From assembly GCF_000332335.1 (NCBI RefSeq), contig NZ_KB235948.1, forward strand, positions 6,797,228 to 6,861,227: 64,000 nucleotides of DNA, written 5' to 3'. The stretch comes from Kamptonema formosum PCC 10802. Lineage in GTDB: Bacteria > Cyanobacteriota > Cyanobacteriia > Cyanobacteriales > Oscillatoriaceae. Shown here one piece after another: positions 20,117 to 29,198 of this stretch. A program made the position numbers and the translations under genes. How positions within the stretch are numbered: the stretch's first letter is position 1; each line of letters opens with the position of its first letter. The notes below the pieces were generated by a model, which did not search any database, was not told the DNA's origin, and was given only the letters and a program-made list of their open reading frames with translations.

Positions 20117-20794
20117 TCAAACCAGTCCAGAGCGGAGCGCCACCACAGCCGCCTGAACCCGGTCGTCCACCGACAATTTATTCATAATGTTGCGGACGTG
20201 AGTTTTGACCGTGTTGGCACTCAGGTAAAGTCTGGCAGCAATTTCCGGATTGCTGTAGCCTTCTACCATCAGTTTCAGCACTTCTAACTCCCGCTGCGAC
20301 AGGTGGGCGAAATTGCCGGCGGGTGCCGGCGGTTTGAGCCGGTCGATAACTTTGCGGGCGATTAGCGGATCGAGGTAGGCTGCTCCCTCAGCAACAGCCG
20401 CGATCGCCACCAGCAGCCGGTCTACATTGGCTCCCTTGATGCAGTACGCGTCCGCACCGCTAGAAAGCGCCGCAATAATTTCCGTGTCCGCCGTGTGGGA
20501 TGTCAGCATCACCACCCGGACATTGGGAAGCGCCTTTTTGATTTCCGCTGTCGCCGCAATCCCATCCAGACGCGGCAAACCAATATCCATCACCACCACA
20601 TCCGGCTTCAGATCCAGCGCCGCTCGCACTCCCAAGTAACCATCTTCAGCTTGTCCCACGATGGCTAGCTGGGGGTGAGCCGCTAGCGACTGCTCCAACC
20701 CCAGCTGCATCACCGGATCGTCTTCCACAATCAAAACTCGCAGGGGTGGAGAATTTGGGGGTAAATTTAGGGGGAATACAGTTTCGGGAGCCAT
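20117..20794 (-). CDS. NarL/FixJ-family response regulator
   Basis: This 225-aa two-component regulator has a receiver domain with acidic pocket EDD (residues 24-26) and phosphoacceptor D70 in VVVMDIGLP, followed by a LuxR-type HTH (LSQRELEVLKLMVEGYSN, then NTVKTHVRNIMNKL). I use the ATG at 20794; the frame extends five codons upstream to a TTG. No histidine kinase is adjacent, so its signal is unknown. It converges on the WYL gene and is unlikely to be part of the cas operon. Confidence 0.9.
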   Translation of the reverse strand: MAPETVFPLNLPPNSPPLRVLIVEDDPVMQLGLEQSLAAHPQLAIVGQAEDGYLGVRAALDLKPDVVVMDIGLPRLDGIAATAEIKKALPNVRVVMLTSHTADTEIIAALSSGADAYCIKGANVDRLLVAIAAVAEGAAYLDPLIARKVIDRLKPPAPAGNFAHLSQRELEVLKLMVEGYSNPEIAARLYLSANTVKTHVRNIMNKLSVDDRVQAAVVALRSGLV

Positions 20795-20862
20795 AGGAAG
20801 AATCAACAATTAGGGGGTATTAAAGAAACTGGCTTTGGGAGCATCCCATTACTCCCCCTCAC

Positions 20863-20959
20863 CCCCTACCCCTCTCCCACTTTGGGGTGAGGGGAGAATT
20901 ATTGATTTTTCCCCCCCCTCTCCCATGAAGGGAGAGGGGGGTTAGGGGGGTGAGGGGGA
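20863..20959. repeat. C-rich inverted repeat in intergenic region
   Basis: The gap 20795-21138 holds a long inverted repeat of the form CTCCCCCTCACCCCCTA...TTAGGGGGGTGAGGGGGA, with a smaller nested hairpin CCCCTCTCCCATGAAGGGAGAGGGG. A related copy is at 31909-31948. I see no gene in this gap. Confidence 0.7.
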
Positions 20960-21138
20960 AAATTATATCTCTTGTTGAAGCGCGATTTATCGCGTCTCTA
21001 CAATTCCAGCGCTACCCAACATCATACCACGCCCTCCAGCCGGCGCTCCAGCCTGCTAGGATCGGAATTGCCAGCTGTCAGAGAAACCGTCCAGACAGTT
21101 TTTCTTCATACTTGACGTTGAGTTAGGAACCCTCACCT

Positions 21139-21435
21139 ATGAGAGCTTTCATCAAAGACGAAATTCTCTTCATCCACCGGCAGGACGTGCCCCAGTACAA
21201 AAAAGGCGGTGGCACTGTCCGCAATAATTACTTTTGGGCGCTGCGCTCCATCGCGTGCAAATCTAGTTTAAATCAAGACTGGGAATACGATTATGAGGTC
21301 TGGATAGCGCTGTGCAGGATGCTTTTATTTTTCACATCCTCTGGCTATCTCCCCCTGAGCGAGACGCAACTTGAGTTTTCGCCGGATGCAGAAATCCCAC
21401 AAGTCCTCCGACCCATCTCAACGTGGGGCGATTAA
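21139..21435 (+). CDS. Hypothetical protein
   Basis: This 98-aa ORF begins MRAFIKDEILFIHRQDVPQY and ends with an acidic/proline-rich tail. AGGAACC lies about 10 bp upstream of the ATG. It has aromatic-rich segments (NNYFWALRS, DWEYDYEVWIALC) but no domain I recognise, no signal peptide and no membrane segment. It stands alone between repeat-rich gaps. The composition looks coding, but function is unknown. Confidence 0.5.
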   Translation: MRAFIKDEILFIHRQDVPQYKKGGGTVRNNYFWALRSIACKSSLNQDWEYDYEVWIALCRMLLFFTSSGYLPLSETQLEFSPDAEIPQVLRPISTWGD

Positions 21436-21460
21436 GCCGGCTGACTCACATCTTGGCCAT

Positions 21461-21574
21461 AAACCTGGTTTCTTTAAGAAACCAGGTTCCTTGATATTCC
21501 GTTGATTTTTGTCCGCTTTCCCCTCGTTCCCAGGCTCTGCCTGGGAACGCCGCTTTGGAGGCTCTGCCTCCTTA
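21461..21574. repeat. Two interspersed palindromes downstream of the hypothetical gene
   Basis: AACCTGGTTTC-TTTAA-GAAACCAGGTT (about 21462-21488) is a perfect hairpin of the GAAACCCGGTTTC family. At 21533-21574 the CGTTCCCAGGCTCTGCCTGGGAACG palindrome is followed by GGAGGCTCTGCCTCC. Both families recur across the window. Confidence 0.8.
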
Positions 21575-21613
21575 GGTAGCAACTTTGGTTATTTAGAAAA
21601 AAGAAGCCGGTTC

Positions 21614-22105
21614 CTAAACAATTTCAAATTCCAAATCCAGCTGGGCACGAAAATTGTAGGTTTCGTGGTCAGTGATATTCGTGTCCGATAGCTCCAGGTT
21701 ATAGAAATCAACAAAGTCGTGGTCGAAATAGGGACCGGCATGCCAAGTGCCAACTTCCAACTTGATAAAGCAATTGCCCGGAATCCGAAAAGCCGAGATT
21801 TCCTCCAGCACCGGCACCGGCGATTCGGACGGTGGGGCGACCGCAATAAACCACTCCTTCCCTTCCAGAGATCCCAAACACTGCGTACACTTGACGTGGC
21901 GAGTAATATGGCGAAATCTTCGGCCTCTGTCGGTGAGGCGCATAATGTAAAATCGGGGAATCCCGTTGCTGAGATCCAGCTGGGCGTCCTCGGAATCGTA
22001 GCGCTTGCCGTCTTGACTGGGATAGATGACCTGACCGTACCGCTGGAAGCCTTCTGGCGCTATCGGCTGGGCCAGCAGCTGTCTGACCGCTTGGGCTGAG
22101 GGCAT
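21614..22105 (-). CDS. allA: Ureidoglycolate lyase (AllA-type) family protein
   Basis: This 163-aa protein matches the ureidoglycolate lyase/hydrolase family, which converts ureidoglycolate to glyoxylate and urea late in purine degradation. Typical segments are visible: ISAFRIPGNCFIKLEVGTWH, GPYFD, and FYNLELSDTN near the C-terminus. The start is the ATG at 22105 (MPSAQAVRQ); an upstream in-frame TTG is less likely. Its position next to a nucleoside importer and uracil-degradation genes suggests nitrogen recovery from nucleobases. Some cyanobacterial members may act on other substrates. Confidence 0.8.
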   Translation of the reverse strand: MPSAQAVRQLLAQPIAPEGFQRYGQVIYPSQDGKRYDSEDAQLDLSNGIPRFYIMRLTDRGRRFRHITRHVKCTQCLGSLEGKEWFIAVAPPSESPVPVLEEISAFRIPGNCFIKLEVGTWHAGPYFDHDFVDFYNLELSDTNITDHETYNFRAQLDLEFEIV

Positions 22106-22145
22106 AAAGTATCTCAAAGTACAGTTTTATGTGACAAAATTATTT

Positions 22146-22241
22146 TATAGCATTTCTCATATTAGTGAGCTACTGAGAAACCCGGTTTCTTTAAGAAACC
22201 GGGTTTCAAAGGGCTACTTCATCCAACTGAGAACCGCTATA
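22146..22241. mobile_element. MITE-1 copy, 96 bp (TATAGC...GCTATA)
   Basis: This element begins TATAGCATTTCTCATATTAG and ends CTGAGAACCGCTATA, with a central perfect hairpin GAAACCCGGTTTC-TTTAA-GAAACCGGGTTTC. Its ends form an imperfect terminal inverted repeat of about 14 bp. Another 96-bp copy lies at 50517-50612, with relatives at 49772, 36960 and 40985. It has no coding capacity and lies upstream of the BMP lipoprotein gene. Confidence 0.8.
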
Positions 22242-22305
22242 GTAAATAAGAGGGCTTCCCCACTTGGGGACTGTTTCCAACCCCGGTGATGTTCTAGGAG
22301 TTCGC

Positions 22306-23355
22306 ATGGCGGGAAAATACAGTCGGCGTCAATTTCTCTGGTACAGTTCAGCAGCCGTTGGCTCCAGCCTGCTGCTGAAAGCTTGCGGCAGCAGTCCCGC
22401 ACCCACACAAACCACGTCCACCGGCACCCCCAATTTTAAAGCCGCAATCGTCATACCGGGAAGCATTACCGACCAAGCCTGGAACCAGACGGGATTCGAG
22501 GGCATAACCCAAGTCAAAAAACAGCTGGGCGCGGAAATTGCCTATGTAGAAAAGGTAGCGCAACCCGATCAAGTCGAGGCGCTCTCGGACTTCGCCCGCC
22601 GGGGGTACAGCCTGGTTTTCGCTCACGGGGGACAATTTGATGCGGCTGTCGGGCAGGTCGCCGCGCAGTTTCCCAACACTTTTTTTGTCGTCGTTAATGG
22701 TGCCGCCACCGGCAAGAATATTGCCTCCCTCCGCATCAATAACATGCACCTGAGCTACCTTTGCGGTATAATAGGCGCTTCCCTCACAAAATCCAACCAC
22801 ATGGCTTATCTCGGCGGCCAATCTTTTGAAGCGACTCAGCAAGAGTTGCGCGGCTTTGAATTGGGAGCCAATTCCGTCAAACCCGATATCAAAATCAGCT
22901 CCACCTATACGGGAGACTGGAATGATGTCGCCAAGGCAAAAGAAGCCGCAGTGGCTCTGATTTCCTCCGGTGCGGATGTGGTTTACCAGTGGCTGGATAT
23001 TGCCTCGGCGGCGGTGCTGCAAACGGCGGCAGAAAAGGGAGCCTACGCCTTTGGCAACACCACAGACCAGCTGGATGCCGCTCCCAAGGCGGTTTTAACC
23101 AGTGCCGTCAAGCGGATTGACTTAGCCATCGCTTATCTGGCAGAATTGGCTTCAAAGGGTCAGCTAAAAGGGGAAAAATACATCATCGGTCTGGAAAAAC
23201 CGGAGATCGTGAGTTTGGGACGCTTTGGCGCAATGGTGCCGGAAGCAGTACAGAAAAAGGCACTCGATGCGAAACAGGCGATCCTTTCCAACAAGATTGT
23301 CTTTGAACCGTGCAAAGATGCCGGCAAAGATACTTGGTGCGTTAAGAAGGTTTAA
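22306..23355 (+). CDS. BMP-family nucleoside-binding lipoprotein of an ABC importer
   Basis: This 349-aa substrate-binding protein belongs to the basic membrane protein (PnrA-like) family, whose characterised members bind purine and other nucleosides. The start at 22306 (MAGKYSRRQF) has TAGGAG upstream. The signal combines a twin-arginine motif (SRRQFLW) with a lipobox (LLKAC), so export as a Tat lipoprotein is likely. The body shows GGQFDAAVG, NNMHLSYLCGIIGA and the C-terminal VKRIDLAIAYL typical of the family. It is followed by its ATPase and two permeases, all on the + strand. Confidence 0.9.
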   Translation: MAGKYSRRQFLWYSSAAVGSSLLLKACGSSPAPTQTTSTGTPNFKAAIVIPGSITDQAWNQTGFEGITQVKKQLGAEIAYVEKVAQPDQVEALSDFARRGYSLVFAHGGQFDAAVGQVAAQFPNTFFVVVNGAATGKNIASLRINNMHLSYLCGIIGASLTKSNHMAYLGGQSFEATQQELRGFELGANSVKPDIKISSTYTGDWNDVAKAKEAAVALISSGADVVYQWLDIASAAVLQTAAEKGAYAFGNTTDQLDAAPKAVLTSAVKRIDLAIAYLAELASKGQLKGEKYIIGLEKPEIVSLGRFGAMVPEAVQKKALDAKQAILSNKIVFEPCKDAGKDTWCVKKV

Positions 23356-23464
23356 AACTTCCTCGTTTCCTCGTTCCCAGGTTTGTAGTTGGGCTTTAGC
23401 CCAACCGCCGTGGCGGGGCTCGGCACATAATTTTCATGAGTTTTCTCGTTTCCAGTAACTCGTA

Positions 23465-23541
23465 GGGTGCGTTCCCTAAGAGGGAACGCACCCTACCCCT
23501 ACCCTATTTAAAAATCCAAAATCCAAAATCCAAAATCCAAA
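23465..23541. repeat. Hairpin and AAATCCA heptamer repeats upstream of the ATPase gene
   Basis: GGGTGCGTTCCC and GGGAACGCACCC form a perfect 12-bp stem at 23465-23493. Four tandem AAAATCC units follow up to 23541, one base before the ATPase start. The 23356-23542 gap holds no other gene. Confidence 0.8.
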
Positions 23542-23542
23542 G

Positions 23543-25054
23543 ATGTCATACCTGCGCCTAGAAGGAATTACCAAACGCTTTGGCCGCTTTGTCGCCAACG
23601 ACAGCATCAACCTGAGTGTCGCCACCGGCTCGATTCACGCCCTCCTGGGAGAAAACGGAGCCGGCAAGACCACTTTAATGAACATCCTTTCTGGCCTTTA
23701 CCAACCGGATGCCGGCCAAATTTACCTGAAAGACGTGCCGGTGCAGATCCCTTCCCCCAAAGCAGCCATTGAACTCGGTATCGGCATGATTCACCAGCAC
23801 TTCATGCTGGTTCCGCAACTGACTGTTACCGAAAATATCATCCTGGGAACCGGCTCAAGCTGGCGTCTGAACCTGCCAGCGAAACAGCAGGAAATCGCTG
23901 CTCTCTCCCAATCTTATGGCTTAGAAGTTGACCCCAGCGCCAGGGTGGGGGATTTGCCGGTGGGAGCGCAGCAGCGAGTCGAAATTCTCAAGCTTCTTTA
24001 CCGCAAAGCCAAGCTGCTGATTCTTGATGAGCCTACAGCAGTGCTGGCACCTAAGGAAGTCGATTCCTTCTTCCAGATACTGCGCCGGCTAGCAGCCAAT
24101 CAACACACAATAATCTTCATCAGCCACAAGCTAGAAGAAGTGATGAGCCTCTGCGACACGGTGACAGTGCTGCGGCGGGGTCAGGTCGTCGCCACGACAG
24201 CAACTCAACACACAAATTCGCAAAAATTAGCGCAATTAATGGTAGGGCGTGAGGTATCCTTGCAGCTGAATAAACCTCCGCTAAAAGATGGGGCATTGGT
24301 GCTGGAAGTTCAGGAATTAACGGTCAGAGATGACCGGCATCTCGCAGCCGTTCGGGATGTGTCGTTTCAATTGCGTGCCGGTGAGATATTAGGAATTGCC
24401 GGTGTAGATGGCAGCGGTCAGCGAGAATTGGCGGATGCGATCGCCGGCTTGCGCCCAGTCACAGCCGGCAAAATTCACCTGTGCGGCGAGGATGTCACCC
24501 ATTTTTCCCCCCAGCATTTGAAGCAGCTGAAAGTGGGTTACATTCCAGAAGACCGGCAAAAAATGGGTCTGGTGCTGGGCTTCAGTATCGCCAAAAACCT
24601 GATTCTCAAAGCTTTCAGGCGCTTGCCATTCTGCCGGCACTTTTTCTTGCAAGAGCGAGCCATTCTTGACCGCGCCACTCAGGCTATGCAACAATATGAC
24701 ATTCGGGCGTCTCACCCACAGGTGAGGGTGAGCCAGATGTCGGGCGGAAATCAGCAAAAAGTGGTGCTGGCGCGGGAACTCGACGGCGAGCCGGTGCTGG
24801 TTGTCGCAATGCAGCCAACGCGGGGTTTAGATGTCGGGGCGACTGAATCGGTGCAGCAGCGGTTGCTGGCGGAACGGGAGCGCGGGGCGGCTATTCTGTA
24901 TATTTCTGTGGAGTTGGAGGAGGTGATGGCGGTGAGTGACCGCATTGCTGTAATGTATAAGGGGAAGTTTGTGGATATTTTGGAGGCGGAGGGTGCTACT
25001 GTGGGGGAAGTGGGGTTGTTGATGGGGGGTGGGAAGAGAAACCCGGTTTCTTAA
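23543..25054 (+). CDS. Nucleoside/simple-sugar ABC transporter ATP-binding protein (double ATPase)
   Basis: This 503-aa protein has two fused ABC domains, as in RbsA/NupO-type importers. Domain 1 has Walker A GENGAGKTT and Walker B LLILDEPTA. Domain 2 has the degenerate Walker A GVDGSGQRE, signature SGGNQQKVV and VVAMQPTRGLDVG. The loss of the lysine in the second P-loop is normal in this subfamily. It works with the adjacent binding protein and permeases at the inner membrane. The start is close behind heptamer repeats and has no strong Shine-Dalgarno sequence. Confidence 0.94.
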   Translation: MSYLRLEGITKRFGRFVANDSINLSVATGSIHALLGENGAGKTTLMNILSGLYQPDAGQIYLKDVPVQIPSPKAAIELGIGMIHQHFMLVPQLTVTENIILGTGSSWRLNLPAKQQEIAALSQSYGLEVDPSARVGDLPVGAQQRVEILKLLYRKAKLLILDEPTAVLAPKEVDSFFQILRRLAANQHTIIFISHKLEEVMSLCDTVTVLRRGQVVATTATQHTNSQKLAQLMVGREVSLQLNKPPLKDGALVLEVQELTVRDDRHLAAVRDVSFQLRAGEILGIAGVDGSGQRELADAIAGLRPVTAGKIHLCGEDVTHFSPQHLKQLKVGYIPEDRQKMGLVLGFSIAKNLILKAFRRLPFCRHFFLQERAILDRATQAMQQYDIRASHPQVRVSQMSGGNQQKVVLARELDGEPVLVVAMQPTRGLDVGATESVQQRLLAERERGAAILYISVELEEVMAVSDRIAVMYKGKFVDILEAEGATVGEVGLLMGGGKRNPVS

Positions 25055-25068
25055 AGACACCGGGTTTC
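25038..25068. repeat. GAAACCCGGTTTC hairpin between ATPase and permease
   Basis: GAAACCCGG and CCGGGTTTC pair around a short loop, overlapping the 3' end of the ATPase gene. It belongs to the same palindrome family as the MITE-1 core and could attenuate the downstream permease genes. Confidence 0.65.
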
Positions 25069-25129
25069 TTGAGCCAAGACGCCATAGACGCGCTACCGGC
25101 TTCTTGAAGAGTAGAACGCCAAGGGAAGA

Positions 25130-26170
25130 GTGAAAAGAGACGGAAAAGCAGGAAGGTTTGTGCCATTTTTATCGCCGGTGGTTGCGGTTGCGGCTGCGCT
25201 GCTGGTTGGGGCGGGATTGATTGTGCTGGCTGGGGCGAATCCGGTGACGGCTTATGTCGCCCTGTTTCAAGAATCGCTGGCGACTTATTTCGGATTTGGC
25301 AATACGCTGACTAAGATGGCTCCGCTGCTTTTAGCTGCGCTGGGGGTGCTGGTTGCTCTGCGAGCGAACCAGCTCAATATCGGCGGCGAAGGGCAGATTT
25401 ATATGGGCGGTTTGGGGAGTGCGCTGGTGGGACTTTACCTGCAGGGTTTGCCGGCATTTCTTCATGTGCCGCTAGCGCTGCTGGGCGGGTTTGTTCTGGG
25501 ATCGATATGGGGGTTAATTCCAGGATATCTCAAAGCGGTGCGAGGTGTCAATGAGGTGATTTCTACTCTGCTGATGAATTACATCGCCATCAATTTTGTG
25601 GGGTATCTCGTGGATGGGCCACTCATGGAAAAAGGAGCGCCCAGCCCTTACACGCCGCTGATTTCTGACTCGGCAAAGCTGCCGGTGATTCTGCCGAACA
25701 GTCTCGCTCACGCCGGCATTTTAATTGCCCTAGTGGCGGCGGCGCTCGTGTGGGCGATACTGCAGCTCACACCTCTGGGCTATCAAATCGCAGCCGTGGG
25801 GCTCAATCCCGTTGCGGCGCGATATGCTGGCATTTCTGTGGGGCGCACTATTATGTTAGTGATGGCGCTGGCGGGCGGGTTGGCTGGGCTGGCGGGTGCC
25901 GGTGAGGTGATGGGTTTAAAATACAGGCTGTTCGACAAGTTCTCTGGCGGTTACGGCTTTGATGCGCTGGGGATTGCTTTTCTCAGTCGCGGCAATATTG
26001 CCGGTGCTGTCCTCACTTCCCTCTTCTTTGGTGCCCTGCGCAGCGGCGCGAATGTCATGCAGCGCAGTGCCGGCGTGCCGGTGACTGTCGTCTATGCCAT
26101 TCAGGGGCTGACAGTCCTCTTCATTGCTATTAGTCTAGCACTCGAAGCTCGCAACAATAAAGGGCTTTAG
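25130..26170 (+). CDS. Nucleoside ABC transporter permease 1
   Basis: This 346-aa polytopic protein belongs to the BPD_transp_2 family. It starts at GTG 25130 with AAGGGA upstream. Multiple hydrophobic segments are visible (for example VVAVAAALLVGAGLIVLAG near the N-terminus). The EAA-like region includes NIGGEGQIYMGGLG and GLNPVAARYAGISVG, typical of NupP/YufP-like subunits. It pairs with the second permease at 26355. Confidence 0.92.
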   Translation: MKRDGKAGRFVPFLSPVVAVAAALLVGAGLIVLAGANPVTAYVALFQESLATYFGFGNTLTKMAPLLLAALGVLVALRANQLNIGGEGQIYMGGLGSALVGLYLQGLPAFLHVPLALLGGFVLGSIWGLIPGYLKAVRGVNEVISTLLMNYIAINFVGYLVDGPLMEKGAPSPYTPLISDSAKLPVILPNSLAHAGILIALVAAALVWAILQLTPLGYQIAAVGLNPVAARYAGISVGRTIMLVMALAGGLAGLAGAGEVMGLKYRLFDKFSGGYGFDALGIAFLSRGNIAGAVLTSLFFGALRSGANVMQRSAGVPVTVVYAIQGLTVLFIAISLALEARNNKGL

Positions 26171-26180
26171 CCCAAAGTTT

Positions 26181-26322
26181 CTCTCGTTCCCAGGCTCTGC
26201 CTGGGAATGCCTCCCAGGAGGCTCTGCCTCCTTTCTCTCGCTCTCTTGTGACTCGTATGAGGAATGAGGAACGAGAGGCAGAGCCTCTCCCGATGCGTTC
26301 CCAGGCTGGAGCCTGGGAACGA
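26181..26322. repeat. Cluster of GTTCCCAGGCTCTGCC palindromes between the permeases
   Basis: This gap contains CGTTCCCAGGCTCTGCCTGG followed by GGAGGCTCTGCCTCC, then GAGGCAGAGCCTC and CGTTCCCAGGCTGGAGCCTG in tandem. Several hairpins are possible. They separate two genes that should be co-transcribed. Confidence 0.8.
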
Positions 26323-26354
26323 GATAATTTAGAAGCTAAGAGCTAAATTATAAA

Positions 26355-27287
26355 ATGGATATCACCTTTTTCACCGATTATCTTGCAGCCAGCCTGCGCC
26401 TGTCAGTACCAATCGCTTTCGCCGCCTTAGGCGGGCTTTTCTCAGAACGAGCCGGCGTCCTCAATATTGGGCTGGAAGGAATGATTCTAGCCGGCGCTTT
26501 TGCCAGCGCCGCTGCAGCATTTTACACCGGCAGTGTCTGGGTGGGCATTCTTGCCGCCCTCACTGCGGGAGGAACAGTTGGATTGCTCCACGCCTATCTC
26601 TGCGTCACCCTGCGAGTTGACCAATTAGTCTCAGGATTGGCTCTCAATCTGGCATCCGCCGGCTTAACTTCCTTCTTAGCCAGACTCGTATTTAGCAGTG
26701 GCAGCACCCAGCAACTGCCTGCCATTCCGACAGCCGGCATTCCCGCACTCAAAGATATCCCTATTATCGGTGTCCTACTCTTCAATCAAGACCCCCTAGT
26801 TTACTTTCTCTTTCTGCTCGTTCCCCTCAGCACCTACATTCTATTTCGCACCGGCATCGGTTTGTCTCTCAGAGCCGTTGGCGAGTACCCCCGCGCAGCT
26901 GACACCGCTGGAGTGCCAGTCGCCGCTGTGCGCTATCTCAGCGTCACCCTCAGCGGCTGTCTTTCCGGTTTGGGAGGCGCATATTTAGCCTTAGCTCACG
27001 TTAGATTCTTCACAGAAGAGATGAGCGCCGGCAAAGGCTTCATCGCACTCGCCGCCCTAATTTTTGGCCGGTGGCACCCTGCCGGTGCCGCCCTTGCCAG
27101 CTTGCTATTCGGAGCCACAGAAGCCCTGCAGCTGCGCATTCAAGCCTTCAATCTCAACATCCCCTATCAATTATTAGTCATGCTGCCCTATTGCGTCGCG
27201 CTCCTCGCCCTCGTCGGATTAGCCGGCAAATCCACCCCCCCAGCCGCCCTTGGCATTGCTTATATTAAAGAAAGCCGCGACAATTGA
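26355..27287 (+). CDS. Nucleoside ABC transporter permease 2
   Basis: This 310-aa membrane protein is the second BPD_transp_2 subunit (NupQ/YufQ-like). It carries LFSERAGVLNIGLEGMILAG near the N-terminus and FIALAALIFGRWHPAGA toward the C-terminus, both family hallmarks. With the binding protein, ATPase and first permease it completes a four-gene importer for nucleosides or related compounds. Confidence 0.92.
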   Translation: MDITFFTDYLAASLRLSVPIAFAALGGLFSERAGVLNIGLEGMILAGAFASAAAAFYTGSVWVGILAALTAGGTVGLLHAYLCVTLRVDQLVSGLALNLASAGLTSFLARLVFSSGSTQQLPAIPTAGIPALKDIPIIGVLLFNQDPLVYFLFLLVPLSTYILFRTGIGLSLRAVGEYPRAADTAGVPVAAVRYLSVTLSGCLSGLGGAYLALAHVRFFTEEMSAGKGFIALAALIFGRWHPAGAALASLLFGATEALQLRIQAFNLNIPYQLLVMLPYCVALLALVGLAGKSTPPAALGIAYIKESRDN

Positions 27288-27399
27288 GCGCGGAATATCG
27301 AGAGACAGCGCGTCTATGACGGTTCATTATTAAGGTCAATCTACTCTTTTTGCAACACCGGCACATCCAAAATCCGGGCATCCAAAATCCAAAATCGTA

Positions 27400-28260
27400 T
27401 CACTCCTCCAGTTTAAACGCCGGCAATTGCCGGCCATCAATATCCACAAAACCATACTCTCGCGCTAGATCGCCCACCGCCAGCACCCTTCCCGACTTTT
27501 GCATCACATTCGTATCGGCGGCGAGAGCGGAGATCGCCCGCCCGACATACTCCGGAGACTCCGTAATGCTGAAGTCAAAATCTTGCCCCTCATACGCCGC
27601 CAGCACCCTTTCGGTGCGCATTAAACCGGGAGCGAGCGCTAGGGCGGCGATGCCGTGATCGCGGAGATCTCGCGCCATCCCATACGCCATGCGGCTGACT
27701 GCATTCTTCGCCAGATCGTAGAACAAATTGCCGAGATATTTGTCCCGATCCCACGCCGTTGTGCAGACGATTAGCCCCTGCCGGTGAGGCAGCATCAGCG
27801 GGACGGCGTAGCGGCTGGCCACCAGATGCGCCCGCACGCCGGCGGTGAACATCCCCTCCCAGCGCTGCATCGATTGCTCCCAAAACGGGTCGGCAAACGC
27901 TGTGCCATCCTCAAACCGATCTCCATCGTAGCGTTCGTACCCGCCCCAGGCATTGTTGACCAGAATGTCCAGGCGACCGCACTCCGCTTTCACGCGCTCA
28001 AACAGGGCTGCCACCTCTGCATCCACCGTGTGGTCACAGCGCACCGGGATGCCGGCACCCCCCCGCGCCGTGACGCCCTCCGCCGTCTCGTCGATAGTTT
28101 CTGGCCGGCCCTCTGTGGTTGGCCCACCCCTGACACTGCGTCCCGTGACGTAAACCGTTGCGCCCGCTTCACCCAGCACCAGGGCGATACCGCGCCCCCC
28201 GCCGCGACTCGCGCCGGTGACAACAGCGACTTTGCCTTTTAAACTTTGCATTAATTGCAT
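27400..28260 (-). CDS. Short-chain dehydrogenase/reductase (DHRS1-like)
   Basis: This roughly 286-aa SDR has the nucleotide-binding motif VTGASRGGGRGIA near the N-terminus, NNAWGG, and the catalytic YDLAK. I take the ATG at 28260 (MQLMQSLKGK) or 28251; the frame stays open upstream through repeat DNA. The NNAWGG plus TTAWDRD context resembles DHRS1-type enzymes. It sits next to upp, but no link to pyrimidine metabolism is evident from its sequence. Confidence 0.85.
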   Translation of the reverse strand: MQLMQSLKGKVAVVTGASRGGGRGIALVLGEAGATVYVTGRSVRGGPTTEGRPETIDETAEGVTARGGAGIPVRCDHTVDAEVAALFERVKAECGRLDILVNNAWGGYERYDGDRFEDGTAFADPFWEQSMQRWEGMFTAGVRAHLVASRYAVPLMLPHRQGLIVCTTAWDRDKYLGNLFYDLAKNAVSRMAYGMARDLRDHGIAALALAPGLMRTERVLAAYEGQDFDFSITESPEYVGRAISALAADTNVMQKSGRVLAVGDLAREYGFVDIDGRQLPAFKLEE

Positions 28261-28327
28261 TAAATTTTGCACCAAAATCCAAAATCCTTGCATCCAAAAT
28301 CCGGGCATCCAAAATCCAAAATAGCTC

Positions 28328-28963
28328 TCACTTTGTCCCGTAGAGCCGGTCGCCGGCATCGCCAAGTCCGGGAATAATGTAACCGTGTTCATCCAGACGC
28401 TCGTCAATCGCCGCCGTGTACACCGGCACATCCGGGTGCTGCTCGTGAAAATGCTCAATTCCCTCTGGCGCAGCCAGCAAACAGACAAACTTAATTGAGC
28501 GGGGGTTTGTCTCCTTGATCCGCTGAACCGCCGCCACCGCAGAGTTGCCGGTGGCCATCATCGGATCGACCACCAACACATCCCGATCCTCGATATCCTG
28601 GGGCACCTTAAAATAATACTCAATCACCACCAAAGTGTTGGGGTCGCGGTACAGCCCAATATGCCCCACTCGCGCCGAAGGAATCAGCTCCAGCATCCCG
28701 TCCAAAATCCCCTGTCCCGCCCGCATAATTGAGATAATTACCAGCTTCTTTTCCGCCGCGATCGCGGGAGCACTCATCTCTGCCATTGGGGTTTGAATCG
28801 TCTCATACTTGACCGGCAAGTCTCGCGTCACCTCATAAGCCAGCAGCATGCCAATTTCTTTCAAAAGCGTGCGGAATTTCGCCGTGCTGGTGTCCGCTTT
28901 CCGCATCAGCGTCAGCTTGTGCAGGATTAAAGGATGGCTAATTACAGTTAGGAAGGCTGTCAT
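28328..28963 (-). CDS. upp: Uracil phosphoribosyltransferase (UPP / URC6-like)
   Basis: This 211-aa PRTase converts uracil and PRPP to UMP. The PRPP loop is [14 protein letters not shown] and the uracil-binding end is [16 protein letters not shown]. The N-terminal [18 protein letters not shown] is characteristic. Together with the two upstream genes for URC4 and URC1 homologues it completes the set known from the yeast URC uracil-degradation pathway, where a uracil PRTase-like protein (Urc6) takes part. Confidence 0.95.
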   Translation of the reverse strand: MTAFLTVISHPLILHKLTLMRKADTSTAKFRTLLKEIGMLLAYEVTRDLPVKYETIQTPMAEMSAPAIAAEKKLVIISIMRAGQGILDGMLELIPSARVGHIGLYRDPNTLVVIEYYFKVPQDIEDRDVLVVDPMMATGNSAVAAVQRIKETNPRSIKFVCLLAAPEGIEHFHEQHPDVPVYTAAIDERLDEHGYIIPGLGDAGDRLYGTK

Positions 28964-28982
28964 TTACAAATTCCTTAATTAA

Positions 28983-29198
28983 TTAACTAGATTTCTCGTT
29001 AAATCTGTGTCCCGTAGTCTCCCGGCGGTTGTAGCCGCCAAAGGCGGCTTCCCGCAGGGGAACCGCAGCTATACAGACGAAACCCGCCTGCGCGGGTTTT
29101 AAAAGTCCCGCTCTTATCTTAAGTCCGCGTAGGCGGACTTCGTTTGTATAGCCGCGAATTCCATTCGCCGGGGAGTTCGTTCCCAGACACAAACCCCT
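28983..29198. repeat. Intergenic repeat cluster between upp and URC4
   Basis: This gap contains several inverted repeats: AACCCGCCTGCGCGGGTTTT, AAGTCCGCGTAGGCGGACTT, and a GGCGGTTGTAGCCGCC-like stem. They look like interspersed cyanobacterial palindromes. No convincing gene is present; the one long frame through it is repeat-derived. Confidence 0.6.

Noticed and set aside
21956-21970. AATCCCGTTGCTGAG resembling the repeat, within the AllA-like gene
   Set aside because: It is a short partial match inside a conserved coding region, without the GTTTCA end.
25801-25816. TCAATCCCGTTGC match to the CRISPR repeat inside the nucleoside permease
   Set aside because: It encodes the conserved permease motif GLNPVAARYAG, so the 13-base match is coincidental.
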